Source: Lachnospiraceae bacterium
GTDB lineage: Bacteria; Bacillota; Clostridia; Lachnospirales; Lachnospiraceae
Assembly: GCA_021771755.1 (NCBI GenBank)
Contig: JAETOL010000016.1
Coordinates: forward strand, 1-64,000
Length of the DNA stretch: 64,000 nucleotides
Direction of reading: 5' to 3'
Made by a program: the position numbers and the translations under genes. The notes below the pieces were generated by a model, which saw nothing but the letters and a program-made list of their open reading frames with translations, was not told where the DNA came from and ran no database searches. This document shows, piece after piece, positions 24,178 through 34,477 of the stretch (position 1 is the stretch's first letter; each line of letters opens with the position of its first letter).

Positions 24178-27100
24178 GTTGTTTTCTCCTGTATAAAATC
24201 AAACAGACTCAGCTGTTCACAGGTTTCCATATTTTTCTGTCTTCCTGTTTTTTCTTTTTCAATATCCTTCTCCGGGAGTTCTTCCAGAAACGCAGAGGAA
24301 TCTTCCGCAAAGGTCAGAAGCAGTTCCTCTCTTGCCCGGGTCATCCCCACATAAAACAGACGTCGTTCCTCTTCCACATCTGTGGGATTTTCCTCTCTTT
24401 CCAGAGGAACCTCTCCTTTTTCCATTCCAAAAAGAATTACTGCAGGAAATTCCAGTCCTTTGGAAGCATGAAGCGTCATAAGAGACACCGCGTCTCCATG
24501 ATAGCTCTTCCCTCCGCATCGCTTTAAATCTCCTTCTTCACCCAGAAGGACCGCGTTCAGAAATTCCTGGGTACTGTTATAAAAAATCGCCATATCTGCC
24601 AGCATCTGCAGGTTTTTATCTTCGGTAAGCTCCAGATCCTCTGCCCATTGCTGTATCAGTTTTTTTGGCTTTGTCCTTTTCCATTTCTTTTCATATCTGG
24701 CTGCCATTTCCTCGTAAATGCCTGATGAAATCCGGCTGTCTTCCAGATTCCACAGTTTTTTTACAGCTTCTTCTCTGTAAGCAGGATGCTCCGGCTCTGA
24801 CAGAGAACAGAAAAAACTGATTGTTCCCTGAACAAGAGGATTCTCCAAAAATCCTTCTCTTCCCCGCACCACATAAGGAATCCCTTCCTTTTGGAGACAC
24901 TTTTCCAGTAAACGGGCCTGATGATGGGTTCTGTACAAAACTGCTATATCACGGAAGCTTCTCTGCCCTGCAGTTCCTTTTTGGACAAAATAATTCTGAG
25001 CTTCCAGCATATCCATACCGCCTACCAGACGGTTTATTTCCTTTGCCGCAAAAACCGCTTCCGAACCTTTGGAAGAGGCTTCCACGATTCGTACAGGAGT
25101 CCCTTCTTCTTTCCAGGGCATCAGTTTACGCTCCATTCCCGGATTATTGCCGATCACTGCCAGAGCGCTGTTCAGGATATGTCCGGTACTCCGATAATTA
25201 TATTCCAGAGAGATCTGCCTGGTTTCCGGATACTCTCTCTGCATTTTCACAAAACAGCCGGAATCCGAACCACGGAAGCCGTAAATAGACTGATCCGGAT
25301 CTCCAATCACAAAAAGCTCTTTTCCATTTTTATTCCATTCCCGGATCAGTTCGTACTGTATCGGACTGATGTCCTGAAATTCATCCACCATAAGATACGA
25401 AAAGCTTCGTTCCCAGGATTGCTTTTTCCTGTTTTCATGGTTTTCTCTGCATATTTTAAGTGTCTCGATCAAAAGGTCGTCAAAGTCACAGAGATCTCTG
25501 TGATGCAGCCGCTCCTGATAGGACTGCAGAAGCTGTCGGCTCCGCTCCTCTGGTTCTGATAACGCCCCTGTTTTTGCCAGAGATAATTGATTCAAAAGCT
25601 GCACAGGTGTATCAGATAATCCATATTCCCCACACAGTTCCTTTGCGATTTCTGTCAAAACAGAAGTGTCTGCAAGAAAAATTTCCCGCCCCTGTCTTTT
25701 CAGAAAATCCAGACAGATGGAATGAAAGGTTCCTATGTGCATGCGACTGATGTTTCGTTTGGAACCAGGCTGCAGCGTAAGGCGTTCTTTTAATTCCTGC
25801 GCAGCCTGATTGGTGAAGGTCACGGCTGTGATCTCTCCCGGTCCTACGTTTCTCTGCTCCAGAAGATAAAGGATCCGTGCGATCAGTGTTTTTGTTTTCC
25901 CTGTTCCGGGACCTGCCACCACAGCGATCCTGCGGTCTATTGCCTCTGCAGCCTGCCTCTGTTTCTCATTCAGTTCTTCCTTTTTCCCGGTTTCTTTACA
26001 ATTCTCTTCTTTTTGCTCTTCCTCATTCTGATTCAGGCGTTGACCGGAAACGATTGTCTCTTTCTTATTCTTTTCTTCCGGATGCATTTCTTCTTCTCTG
26101 AAAAAAGACATCTGTCCATTTGGAGTTTCAATCTCATCCTGCTCAAAAAGGCGGATCACCCCATATTCTCCGTCAAATCCCGGAGTTCTTTTTACCTGTC
26201 CGGCTCTCAGCCTCCGTATCCCTTCTGCGATCATATATCCGGCCTCTTTCCGGATTTCCTCCACCGGTATTTCCCGGAGGATTTCAAATTCCGGTCCAAG
26301 CTTACAAAGCATGGTCTCGTACTGCTCCTGTACCTTTTTGCTGGCAGGTGTTTTTCCTGTGGAAGCTGCAATCACTTCAGGCAAAGGAACCAGATATTCA
26401 AATGGCTTTTTATTTTTTCTTTCCCTGTCATCCTTCCGGTCAGAAAGCTGCAGCACTCTGTGATCCACACCGATTGTGATCTTCTTTCCACAGATCGGGC
26501 AGATTCCCCCATACTTTTCAGACTCTTCCGGACTCAGACAAAGATGGCATTTCCTGTGCCCGTCAAAGTGGTATTTTCCTTCTTCCGGGAAAAATTCAAT
26601 GGTTCCCTCCAATCCCCTGCCTTCCTGAATTGCCTGATATAATCCCTGATAACTCAAATCTATATCCAGAAGATTGGCTTCCCTGCCTAATTTAGCCGGA
26701 GAATGCGCATCTGAATTGGAGATCAGCTGGAACCGATCCAGTGCAGAAAGCTTCCAGTTCATCAGAGGATCCGAAGAAAGCCCTGTTTCTACTGCATGGA
26801 TATACGGGGTCAGATCTTCAAAACACTCCTCCACTGTATCAAAGCCGGAAAACGCTCCAAACATGGAAAAATGCGGTGTCCATATGTGAGCCGGGATCAG
26901 GATGCCCTGAGGACATAACTCCAGCATGATCTCCAGCAAGTCATGGCTGTCAAGGCCCAGGATCGGTCTTCCGTCCGAATGGATGTTTCCTATCGTCTCC
27001 AGTTTTTTGGAAAGCTTCTCTGCGTCCTCCAGGCCCGGAAGAAGAATCACATTATGAACCTTTCTCACCTTACCGTTTTTCTTATAAATAGAGCTGATCT

Positions 27101-27368
27101 CACCGGAAAGCACAAACCTTGGCGCGTTGTTTCGATATTCCCCGCTTTCTTCCAGCACAGCCTCCTCTTTTAAACAATACAGCCCGTCTTCTGCGGGAAT
27201 CAGCTTTTCTTTCAGTTCCTCTCTCCATTGCGGATGGGTAAAATCTCCGGTACCTAAAATGGAGATTCCTTTTTTTCTTGCCCACAGATCCAGATATTCC
27301 GGTGTTCCCTGTTTACTGGTAGCACGGGAATACCGGGAATGAATATGTAAATCTGCAATTCCCTTCAT
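24174..27368 (-). CDS. EndoQ-like PHP nuclease fused to UvrD-family helicase
   Basis: 1064 residues with two modules. Residues 1-~420 match EndoQ: PHP motifs DLHIHS (6-11), GTGDFTHP, IPAHIWTP and SNSDAHSP, a four-Cys zinc element CHLCLSPEE...CPICGK (about 275-300), and EEIRKEAGYMIAEGIRRLRAG. After a Glu/Lys-rich linker (about 430-485), residues ~490-1064 are a UvrD/PcrA/Rep helicase: AGPGTGKTKT, DEFQDISPIQYE, GDPDQSIYGFRGSD, MTLHASKGLEFPAVI and RRLFYVGMTRAREE. EndoQ nicks DNA next to deaminated bases in archaea and some bacteria. A joined helicase would let one protein cut and unwind at damage. The start at 27368 has GGGAG upstream; larE overlaps its end. Confidence 0.88.
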   Translation of the reverse strand: MKGIADLHIHSRYSRATSKQGTPEYLDLWARKKGISILGTGDFTHPQWREELKEKLIPAEDGLYCLKEEAVLEESGEYRNNAPRFVLSGEISSIYKKNGKVRKVHNVILLPGLEDAEKLSKKLETIGNIHSDGRPILGLDSHDLLEIMLELCPQGILIPAHIWTPHFSMFGAFSGFDTVEECFEDLTPYIHAVETGLSSDPLMNWKLSALDRFQLISNSDAHSPAKLGREANLLDIDLSYQGLYQAIQEGRGLEGTIEFFPEEGKYHFDGHRKCHLCLSPEESEKYGGICPICGKKITIGVDHRVLQLSDRKDDRERKNKKPFEYLVPLPEVIAASTGKTPASKKVQEQYETMLCKLGPEFEILREIPVEEIRKEAGYMIAEGIRRLRAGQVKRTPGFDGEYGVIRLFEQDEIETPNGQMSFFREEEMHPEEKNKKETIVSGQRLNQNEEEQKEENCKETGKKEELNEKQRQAAEAIDRRIAVVAGPGTGKTKTLIARILYLLEQRNVGPGEITAVTFTNQAAQELKERLTLQPGSKRNISRMHIGTFHSICLDFLKRQGREIFLADTSVLTEIAKELCGEYGLSDTPVQLLNQLSLAKTGALSEPEERSRQLLQSYQERLHHRDLCDFDDLLIETLKICRENHENRKKQSWERSFSYLMVDEFQDISPIQYELIREWNKNGKELFVIGDPDQSIYGFRGSDSGCFVKMQREYPETRQISLEYNYRSTGHILNSALAVIGNNPGMERKLMPWKEEGTPVRIVEASSKGSEAVFAAKEINRLVGGMDMLEAQNYFVQKGTAGQRSFRDIAVLYRTHHQARLLEKCLQKEGIPYVVRGREGFLENPLVQGTISFFCSLSEPEHPAYREEAVKKLWNLEDSRISSGIYEEMAARYEKKWKRTKPKKLIQQWAEDLELTEDKNLQMLADMAIFYNSTQEFLNAVLLGEEGDLKRCGGKSYHGDAVSLMTLHASKGLEFPAVILFGMEKGEVPLEREENPTDVEEERRLFYVGMTRAREELLLTFAEDSSAFLEELPEKDIEKEKTGRQKNMETCEQLSLFDFIQEKTT

Positions 27369-27510
27369 TTTATTCTCCCTGTAACCAAATTTTCTGTTAA
27401 AATTATAACTCTTTTCATTTCTTATGGGAAGTCAGTATACAACAGGATTCTTCAAACTTTTAAAACTGTAAATAAACATTTAAAAATTGCAGTTCTGAAT
27501 CTTACCCATA

Positions 27511-27552
27511 AAAAATAGCTGTCCTGACTTGACGAGACAGACAGCTATTTTT
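27511..27552 (-). terminator. Terminator after leuS (bidirectional shape)
   Basis: AAAAATAGCTGTC (27511-27523) and GACAGCTATTTTT (27540-27552) form a 13-base-pair stem with T-runs on both strands. A second hairpin (ACCTGGT/ACCAGGT, about 27571-27613) lies between it and the leuS stop. Nothing else was recognised in the gap 27369-27626. Confidence 0.85.
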
Positions 27553-27626
27553 ATAACATTTTAAGTATAACCTGGTACTGCAAATTTTACTACGAGAACT
27601 GACAGAACCAGGTCCTCTTTTCATAT

Positions 27627-30035
27627 TTATTTCTGCACAATATTGATGATCTTCTTCGGAACATAAATCTCTTTGATGATTGTTCCTGTCAGCTTATCTG
27701 CAACCACCTCTTTTGCTTTTGCAAGGGCAGTCTCTTTGTCTGCATCCACCGGAAGAGCTACCACACCTCTTGTCTTGCCGTTGATCTGAACAGCGATCTC
27801 AATGGTATTCTCTACGGTCTTAGCTTCGTCATACTCCGGCCATGGCTGCTGATATACATAGCCTTCATAGCCGCAGGTATTCCAGATCTCTTCTGTGATA
27901 TGAGGCGCTACCGGATTCAGAAGAAGCAGGAAGGCACGGTATTCGCCTTTTGTGATACTTCCCTTTTTGGCAAAGTCATTGAGAAGGGTCATCAGCGCTG
28001 CAATTGCCGTGTTGTATTTCAGATTCTCAAAATCATTGCTTACTTTTTTGATGGTCTGATGCATCTTTGTTTCCATATCACTGCTGAAGCCGTCACCTTC
28101 TACAAGGATATCCTGCAGTTTCCATACACGCTCCAGGAAACGACGGCAGCCCTTTACACCATTCTCTGACCAGGATGCGCTAAGGTCAAAGGCACCAATG
28201 AACATTTCATAGGTACGGAGGGTGTCTGCGCCGTAATCATTGACGATATCGTCCGGATTTACTACGTTTCCGCGGGACTTTGACATTTTTTCACCGTTTT
28301 CGCCGAGAATCATTCCATGAGAGGTACGTTTCTGGTATGGTTCCGGGCAAGGCACAACCTTATTATCATACAGAAATTTGTGCCAGAAACGGGAATACAG
28401 AAGATGGAGGGTTGTATGCTCCATTCCGCCGTTATACCAGTCAACCGGCAGCCAGTAATTCAGTGCCTCCGGGCTTGCAAGCGCTTCTGTATTATGCGGA
28501 TCTGTATAACGAAGGAAATACCAGGAGGAACCGGCCCACTGAGGCATAGTATCTGTCTCACGTTTCGCAGGTCCGCCACAGCATGGACAGGTGGTATTTA
28601 CCCAGTCAGTCATAGCTGCCAGAGGAGACTCTCCGTTGTCTGTAGGCATGTAGCTCTCTACATCCGGAAGTTCCAGAGGAAGTTCGCTTTCCGGAAGTGC
28701 TACATAACCGCACTTGTCACAGTGTACGATCGGGATCGGCTCTCCCCAGTAACGCTGACGGGAAAATACCCAGTCTCTCAGCTTATAATTTGTTTTTCCT
28801 GTTCCAAGCTTCTTCTCTTCCAGCCACTCAATGATCTTCTTCTTTGCATCGGCAACTTCCAGACCATCCAGGAATCCGGAATTGACCATTTTACCGGTAG
28901 CAACATCTGTAAAAGCTTCTTCCTGTACGTTTGCACCACCTGCTACTACCTCGATGATCGGCATATTAAACTTCTTTGCGAACTCCCAGTCACGGGTATC
29001 ATGAGCCGGAACAGCCATGATCGCGCCGGTACCATAGCTCATCAGTACATAATCGGAAACCCAGATCGGAATTTCCTTTCCGTTTACCGGATTTACGGCA
29101 CGGATACCGTCAATCTGTACACCTGTCTTTTCTTTTGCAAGCTCAGAACGCTCAAAATCAGACTTCCTTGCAGCCTGTTCCTGGTACTCGTGAACAGCAT
29201 CCAGGTTTTTGATTTCGTCTTTATATTTTTCCAGCATTGGATGCTCCGGAGAAACAACCATATAGGTTGCGCCAAAAAGAGTATCCGGTCTGGTTGTATA
29301 AACAGTCAGCTTATCTTCTTTTCCGGCAATGGCAAAGTCAACCTCTGCTCCCTGGCTTTTTCCGATCCAGTTTTTCTGGGAAACCTTTACACGTTCAATA
29401 TAATCAACATCATTAAGGCCTTCCAGAAGCTTTTCTGCATAATCAGTGATCTTCAGCATCCACTGGCTTTTTACCTTGCGGACAACCGGAGAACCACAGC
29501 GCTCACAGACACCATTTACTACTTCTTCATTGGCAAGTCCTACCTTACAGGAGGTACACCAGTTGATCGGCATTTCTGTTTTGTAAGCAAGACCGGCATT
29601 AAACAGCTTCAGGAAAATCCACTGAGTCCATTTATAGTATTCCGGATCTGTGGTATTTACTTCTCTGTCCCAGTCAAAAGAATATCCCAGAGAATGAAGC
29701 TGCTCTTTAAATCGTTTTACATTATTGGCAGTAACGATCTTTGGATGGATCTTATTCTTGATGGCATAGTTTTCTGTGGGAAGCCCAAAAGCATCCCATC
29801 CCATAGGATAAAGTACATTGTAGCCCTGCATTCTTCTTTTTCTTGCAACAATATCCAGAGCTGTGTACGGTCTTGGATGCCCTACATGAAGTCCCTGTCC
29901 TGACGGATACGGAAACTCTACCAGAGCATAATATTTTGGTTTGCTGTAATCATCTGTTGCGGCAAAAGCTTTATTGTCATCCCAGATCTTCTGCCACTTT
30001 TTCTCGATCACCTTATGATTGTAAGGTACTGACAT
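27627..30035 (-). CDS. leuS: Leucyl-tRNA synthetase
   Basis: Class I synthetase charging tRNA-Leu, 802 residues. The HIGH region is [20 protein letters not shown] and the KMSKS region [12 protein letters not shown]. Zinc-type Cys pairs CTSCKVG...CERCG and CDKCG...CPCCGG are present. A CP1 editing insertion is visible ([13 protein letters not shown]). AAGGAGG precedes the ATG. It is controlled by the T-box leader directly upstream. Confidence 0.97.
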   Translation of the reverse strand: MSVPYNHKVIEKKWQKIWDDNKAFAATDDYSKPKYYALVEFPYPSGQGLHVGHPRPYTALDIVARKRRMQGYNVLYPMGWDAFGLPTENYAIKNKIHPKIVTANNVKRFKEQLHSLGYSFDWDREVNTTDPEYYKWTQWIFLKLFNAGLAYKTEMPINWCTSCKVGLANEEVVNGVCERCGSPVVRKVKSQWMLKITDYAEKLLEGLNDVDYIERVKVSQKNWIGKSQGAEVDFAIAGKEDKLTVYTTRPDTLFGATYMVVSPEHPMLEKYKDEIKNLDAVHEYQEQAARKSDFERSELAKEKTGVQIDGIRAVNPVNGKEIPIWVSDYVLMSYGTGAIMAVPAHDTRDWEFAKKFNMPIIEVVAGGANVQEEAFTDVATGKMVNSGFLDGLEVADAKKKIIEWLEEKKLGTGKTNYKLRDWVFSRQRYWGEPIPIVHCDKCGYVALPESELPLELPDVESYMPTDNGESPLAAMTDWVNTTCPCCGGPAKRETDTMPQWAGSSWYFLRYTDPHNTEALASPEALNYWLPVDWYNGGMEHTTLHLLYSRFWHKFLYDNKVVPCPEPYQKRTSHGMILGENGEKMSKSRGNVVNPDDIVNDYGADTLRTYEMFIGAFDLSASWSENGVKGCRRFLERVWKLQDILVEGDGFSSDMETKMHQTIKKVSNDFENLKYNTAIAALMTLLNDFAKKGSITKGEYRAFLLLLNPVAPHITEEIWNTCGYEGYVYQQPWPEYDEAKTVENTIEIAVQINGKTRGVVALPVDADKETALAKAKEVVADKLTGTIIKEIYVPKKIINIVQK

Positions 30036-30057
30036 AATTTTTCCTCCTTATAGCAAA

Positions 30058-30308
30058 TAAAAAAGCCCTTCTTCTCCATATTTAGAGACGAAGGGCTAAA
30101 TTCCGTGGTACCACTCTAATTCATCGGACACCTAATCCGATGCACTCATTGAATCTGTAACGGGATTTCCCGTCCAAAGCTACTGTTCTTTCACTTCGGC
30201 AACTCCAAGGCGAGTTCAGAAACGTCCTTTCCTGCCTCGCACCAGACGGCAGGTCTCTGAAAAAGGTTTCCTTTCTTACTGCTCCTCTTCTTCGTCTTTG
30301 TTCCTAAT
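30058..30308 (-). promoter_or_regulatory. T-box leader of leuS (leucine specifier)
   Basis: T-box core AGTGGTACCACGG (30115-30103, reverse strand) is followed by a terminator (AGCCCTTCGTCTC...AAGAAGGGCT then T-run, 30062-30098). The likely specifier is CUC (30214-30212) in the context GAA-CUC-G. Stem I features precede it. Uncharged tRNA-Leu should favour read-through into leuS. Confidence 0.92.
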
Positions 30309-30309
30309 A

Positions 30310-30338
30310 ATTCTAACCATTCCCTGCATGTTTGTCAA
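30310..30338 (-). promoter_or_regulatory. Promoter of leuS T-box transcript
   Basis: TTGACA (30333-30338) and TAGAAT (30310-30315), spacer 17, on the reverse strand. The -35 element overlaps the last codon of pflA. Confidence 0.85.
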
Positions 30339-31102
30339 GGATTAAATTCTCCCGAGATGCTTCTCTGAAACGCTCTCAGTATGATATTCCGCGCCTCCCT
30401 GGCTTTTTCCGCATCCATATTTTCTATATGTTCAAGAGGATAAGAAAGACCCAGCTTTTCATATTTGACCTTTCCCATAGTATGATAAGGAAGAACTTCC
30501 AGTCCCCTGACATTTTTAAATCCTGCCAGAAGCTTTCCGAAATTTTTCAGATGCTCTTCCTGATCTGTAATCCCCGGTACCACCACATGGCGTACGATCA
30601 TGGGAATCCCGGCTTTTTCAAGCGCTCCGGCAAATTCCAGCACATGCTTCTGGCTTAGTCCGGTCAGCGCTTTATGCTCCTCTTCATTACTGTGCTTAAA
30701 ATCCAGAAGCACAAGATCAAGGACATCAAACAGCTTTTCAAACTCCTGCTGCCTTTCCTTTCGATACATGATCCCGGAAGTATCCAGACAGGTATGGATC
30801 CCCTGTTTTTTTGCCTCGCGGAAAAGCTCTGTCAGGAAATCAAGCTGCATAAGAGGTTCTCCGCCGGTAGCGGTAAGCCCTCCGTTTTTATAAAAAACCT
30901 CATTCTTTTTGTAGGCGTCCAGTATTTCTTCCACTGTCATCCTCTTTCCTTCTCCCTGTTTCCAGGTATCCGGATTGTGGCAGTACAGGCATCTCATGGG
31001 ACAGCCCTGAAAGAATACTACAAAACGAACTCCGGGACCATCAACGGTCCCGAAGCTCTCTGTAGAATGAATATATCCCTTATGGTCATATTCTTTTTGC
31101 AT
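30335..31102 (-). CDS. pflA: Pyruvate formate-lyase activating enzyme
   Basis: Radical SAM enzyme that installs the glycyl radical on PFL, about 255 residues. CPMRCLYCHNPDTW is the CxxxCxxC cluster motif; GGEPLMQ, DTSGIMY and RHVVVPGITD follow as in PflA. The start at 31102 (MQKEYDHKGYIHSTES) lies five bases after the stop of the glycyl-radical subunit; the frame itself opens inside that gene. Its substrate here would be the separate 80-residue subunit docked on PflB. Confidence 0.93.
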   Translation of the reverse strand: MQKEYDHKGYIHSTESFGTVDGPGVRFVVFFQGCPMRCLYCHNPDTWKQGEGKRMTVEEILDAYKKNEVFYKNGGLTATGGEPLMQLDFLTELFREAKKQGIHTCLDTSGIMYRKERQQEFEKLFDVLDLVLLDFKHSNEEEHKALTGLSQKHVLEFAGALEKAGIPMIVRHVVVPGITDQEEHLKNFGKLLAGFKNVRGLEVLPYHTMGKVKYEKLGLSYPLEHIENMDAEKAREARNIILRAFQRSISGEFNP

Positions 31103-31106
31103 CTGC

Positions 31107-31349
31107 TTACATTCCCTCATGGAAGGTTCTGGAAATAACCTCATCCTGCTGCTCTTTTGTCAGCTTATTGAAGTTTACCGCGTAGCCGGATACACGAACA
31201 GTCAGCTGCGGATATTTTTCCGGATGTGCCTGTGCATCCAGAAGTGTTTCTCTTGTAAAAACATTTACGTTCAGGTGATGACCGCCTTTTTCTGCATAAC
31301 CGTCAAGTAAGTTTACCAGGTTATCTACCTGTGCGTCACTGATATTCAT
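31107..31349 (-). CDS. Free-standing glycyl-radical subunit of split pyruvate formate-lyase (GrcA-like)
   Basis: 80 residues, equivalent to the C-terminal end of ordinary [39 protein letters not shown] and [15 protein letters not shown] contains the radical-bearing Gly. It has its own perfect AGGAGG site and ATG, 42 bases after the pflB stop, so this is a true separate gene and not just a frameshift. pflA follows immediately. In E. coli a similar GrcA protein repairs damaged PFL. Here PflB itself lacks this region, so the small protein is expected to be essential for activity. Confidence 0.9.
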   Translation of the reverse strand: MNISDAQVDNLVNLLDGYAEKGGHHLNVNVFTRETLLDAQAHPEKYPQLTVRVSGYAVNFNKLTKEQQDEVISRTFHEGM

Positions 31350-31391
31350 AGTAAAATCCTCCTGTAATCTAAGATATTTATAATTGAAAGA

Positions 31392-33491
31392 TCATTCTGC
31401 CTCGTCTACACTGAGGTTTGGTTCACAGCATGCGCAGTCCGGCTCAAGAGAAAAACTCAGATCGTCCAGACTGATGGAATCCAGCATCACCATGTCCTCT
31501 TTTCCAAGAGCTCCCGGAATAATGGAGAAGGTATTGGAAATTCCGTCCTGTGCTTCTTTAAACGGAAGCTTGGCTACAGAGCTTAAAGAAGCAACTGCTC
31601 CATGGCTGTCTCTTCCGTGCATGGGGTTTGCACCCGGTGCAAAAGGCTCGCCAGCCTTACGTCCGTCCGGTGTTGCTCCTGTATTCTTGCCATATACCAC
31701 ATTGGAGGTAATGGTAAGGATAGAGGTTGTAGGGATGCCGCCGCGATAGGTCTGAGTGGTGCCTACATAGTGCATAAAATCTTTTACGATCTTGTATGCG
31801 ATCTCATCTACACGGTCGTCGTCATTTCCATACTTCGGATAATCACCCTCCACCTCAAAGTCTACCACAATGCCGTTCTCATCACGGATGGTTTTTACCT
31901 TTGCATATTTAATAGCAGAAAGAGAATCTGCGATTACAGAAAGTCCGGCAATACCTGTTGCAAACCAGCGTGTTACATTTTTGTCATGAAGAGCCATCTG
32001 AAGACGTTCATAGCAGTATTTGTCATGCATGTAGTGAATGATATTCAGGGTATTCACATATACATGAGACAGCCAGCGGCTCATATCGTCGTAGCGTTCC
32101 ATAACCTCGTCATAATCCAGATATTCAGAGGTAATCGGACGGTATTTCGGTCCTACCTGTTTCTTGGTAATCTCATCTACACCGCCGTTGATCGCATAGA
32201 GAAGGCACTTGGCAAGGTTTGCGCGGGCGCCGAAGAACTGCATTTCCTTACCAACACGCATGGAAGATACACAGCATGCGATCGCATAGTCATCTCCATG
32301 AGTCACTCTCATCAAATCGTCATTTTCGTACTGAATAGAGGAAGAAGCGATGGAAGTCTTTGCACAGAAACGTTTAAAGTTCTGTGGAAGTCTTGTAGAC
32401 CACAGTACCGTCAGGTTTGGCTCCGGTGCCGGTCCCAGATTGGAAAGCGTATGCAGGTAGCGATAGGACATTTTTGTTACCATGCTCCTGCCGTCAATTC
32501 CCATTCCTGCAATAGATTCTGTAACCCAGGTCGGGTCTCCGGAAAACAGCGCATTATACTCCGGGGTTCTGGCAAATTTTACCAGACGGAGTTTCATGAT
32601 GAAATGGTCGATAAACTCCTGGATCTGTTCCTCTGTAAATGTTCCGTTTGCAAGGTCTCTCTCTGCATAAATGTCAAGGAAAGTAGAAGTACGTCCCAGA
32701 GACATAGCTGCACCGTTCTGCTCCTTGATCGCTGCCAGATAGCCGAAGTACAGCCACTGAATCGCTTCCTGCACGTTCTGAGCAGGTCTGGAAATGTCAA
32801 ATCCGTAAATTTCCCCAAGCTTTTTCAGTTCTTTCAGAGCCTTGATCTGCTCGGAAAGCTCTTCACGATTGCGAATTACATCCTCGTACATATTGCTTCG
32901 TGTTCCAGCCTTCTGATCTTCTTTGTCCTCGATCAGACGGTCTACACCATAAAGTGCCACACGACGGTAATCGCCAATAATACGGCCGCGTCCGTAAGCA
33001 TCCGGAAGTCCGGTGATGATGTGACTGGAACGGCAGGCACGCATTTCCGGTGAATAAACATCAAATACTCCGTCATTATGTGTTTTTCTGTATTTTGTAT
33101 AAAAATCAACAATTTCCGGATCTACATGATAGCCGTTGTCCTCGCAGGCTTTGATCGCCATGCGGATTCCGCCGTTTGGCTGAAGGGCACGCTTAAACGG
33201 CTTATCAGTCTGAAATCCTACGATTTTTTCTTTCTCTTTGTTCAGGTATCCCGGTCCGTGGGAAGTGATGGTAGAGATAATATGTGTATCCATATCCAGG
33301 ACACCGCCTTTATTTCTCTCTTCCTCTGTCAGTTCCATTACCTGCTCCCATAACTCATTGGTCGCTTTTGTCGGTCCTGCCAGAAAGGTTTCATCTCCCT
33401 CATAGGGTGTATAGTTTTTCTGGATGAAATCACGTACGTTGATTTCTTTCTCCCAGACTCCGCCTTTGAATGAAGCCCATTCCTGTCTCAT
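31392..33491 (-). CDS. pflB: Pyruvate formate-lyase, large subunit lacking the glycyl-radical domain
   Basis: About 699 residues from [11 protein letters not shown] (ATG at 33491, AGGAGG upstream; the frame runs 40 codons further up without support). It converts pyruvate and CoA to acetyl-CoA and formate. The active-site cysteines are in IACCVSSM. The protein ends shortly after [16 protein letters not shown] with an acidic, Cys-containing tail ([17 protein letters not shown]), before the region that carries the radical Gly in ordinary ~760-residue PFL. The missing part is encoded by the next gene. The operon order is pflB, glycyl-radical subunit, pflA. Confidence 0.93.
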   Translation of the reverse strand: MRQEWASFKGGVWEKEINVRDFIQKNYTPYEGDETFLAGPTKATNELWEQVMELTEEERNKGGVLDMDTHIISTITSHGPGYLNKEKEKIVGFQTDKPFKRALQPNGGIRMAIKACEDNGYHVDPEIVDFYTKYRKTHNDGVFDVYSPEMRACRSSHIITGLPDAYGRGRIIGDYRRVALYGVDRLIEDKEDQKAGTRSNMYEDVIRNREELSEQIKALKELKKLGEIYGFDISRPAQNVQEAIQWLYFGYLAAIKEQNGAAMSLGRTSTFLDIYAERDLANGTFTEEQIQEFIDHFIMKLRLVKFARTPEYNALFSGDPTWVTESIAGMGIDGRSMVTKMSYRYLHTLSNLGPAPEPNLTVLWSTRLPQNFKRFCAKTSIASSSIQYENDDLMRVTHGDDYAIACCVSSMRVGKEMQFFGARANLAKCLLYAINGGVDEITKKQVGPKYRPITSEYLDYDEVMERYDDMSRWLSHVYVNTLNIIHYMHDKYCYERLQMALHDKNVTRWFATGIAGLSVIADSLSAIKYAKVKTIRDENGIVVDFEVEGDYPKYGNDDDRVDEIAYKIVKDFMHYVGTTQTYRGGIPTTSILTITSNVVYGKNTGATPDGRKAGEPFAPGANPMHGRDSHGAVASLSSVAKLPFKEAQDGISNTFSIIPGALGKEDMVMLDSISLDDLSFSLEPDCACCEPNLSVDEAE

Positions 33492-33554
33492 TGATCGTCC
33501 TCCTGGTATCTTTTTTCTGAAGTTGCTGTCAGGCAACTTAATTTTCATGATTAG

Positions 33555-33583
33555 AATATATAGTATAGCCAGTCTTACGTCAA
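33555..33583 (-). promoter_or_regulatory. Promoter of the pfl operon
   Basis: TTGACG (33578-33583) and TATATT (33555-33560), spacer 17, reverse strand. A 12-base palindrome TTTTGTACAAAA (33627-33638) lies about 45 bases upstream and could be an operator. Confidence 0.6.
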
Positions 33584-33688
33584 GGTATATCTTGTATATT
33601 TTGGAGGACAATATTCAGTTTCCATATTTTGTACAAAAATATCGTACTTTTTTCGTCCATTTTGTATGAAACGTAAGGAAATCGTCTT

Positions 33689-34477
33689 TTATTTCAGCAG
33701 TAATTCATAGGTGAACCGTCCCATGGATTTTTTCAAAAGAAATACCGCAGCCAGAGCACAGATTCCTCCAAGTCCCAGTAAAATCCATACATTGATTAAA
33801 AGCACTCCCATAAACTGGCCTGTCGCCAGAAGAATCAGCGGAAGTACCAGAAATACTGCGCCCTGCTGGGCTTCTTCCACACTCTGAGCTTTTGCAGAGC
33901 CTCTTACGATCAGAGTGATTGCCATCAGAGAAATCGACGGTGCGATCAAAAGTAAAATAATAAGCCAGTTGATTCCCGGCACCAAGAATTTTCCCAGAAA
34001 AAACATAGTTTCTGCCTCGAGCACCAGAAGCATCACCAGAAAAGAAAGCAGAGACACTGTCATACTCAGAAGAAAAGAGGCCATTACCTTTGCAAAGAAA
34101 ATCTGTTTCACCGACAAGGGACAGTAAAGCAATGTTTCCAGAGTCTGCTTTTCTTTTTCTCCCACAAAGGAGCTTGCAGACATAATGGAGGCAGACATCA
34201 AAGGTATGATCAGGAAAAACACCGGAAGAATATAATTCAGCATTAATCCCAGCAGATCCAGTTCCATATTTCCGGAGCACAGGGATGTCGGAAGAAGGTC
34301 TGTCATTTTCTGAATATCCGGATCACCCGGTGCAAAATGTATGGCAGCAGCCAGAATAGACGGTAATACGATCGTAAAGACAAGCGGAACAACCAAAAGA
34401 GAAAGAAACAGGTTTTTATTGGCCGTAATGCTCACAAGGTCTTTTCTGATCACAGCAGTCATTTTTTGGTTCATCAT
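33689..34477 (-). CDS. ABC transporter permease (ABC-2 / NatB type)
   Basis: 262 residues with about six membrane segments, including one after the first cytoplasmic stretch (LFLSLLVVPLVFTIVLPSIL), and the ABC-2 hallmark SSFVGEKEKQTLETLLYCPL between segments 2 and 3. Forms an exporter with the ATPase encoded just upstream (ATGA overlap, AAGGAGG ribosome site). The substrate is unknown; relatives export peptides, antibiotics or sodium. Confidence 0.88.
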   Translation of the reverse strand: MMNQKMTAVIRKDLVSITANKNLFLSLLVVPLVFTIVLPSILAAAIHFAPGDPDIQKMTDLLPTSLCSGNMELDLLGLMLNYILPVFFLIIPLMSASIMSASSFVGEKEKQTLETLLYCPLSVKQIFFAKVMASFLLSMTVSLLSFLVMLLVLEAETMFFLGKFLVPGINWLIILLLIAPSISLMAITLIVRGSAKAQSVEEAQQGAVFLVLPLILLATGQFMGVLLINVWILLGLGGICALAAVFLLKKSMGRFTYELLLK

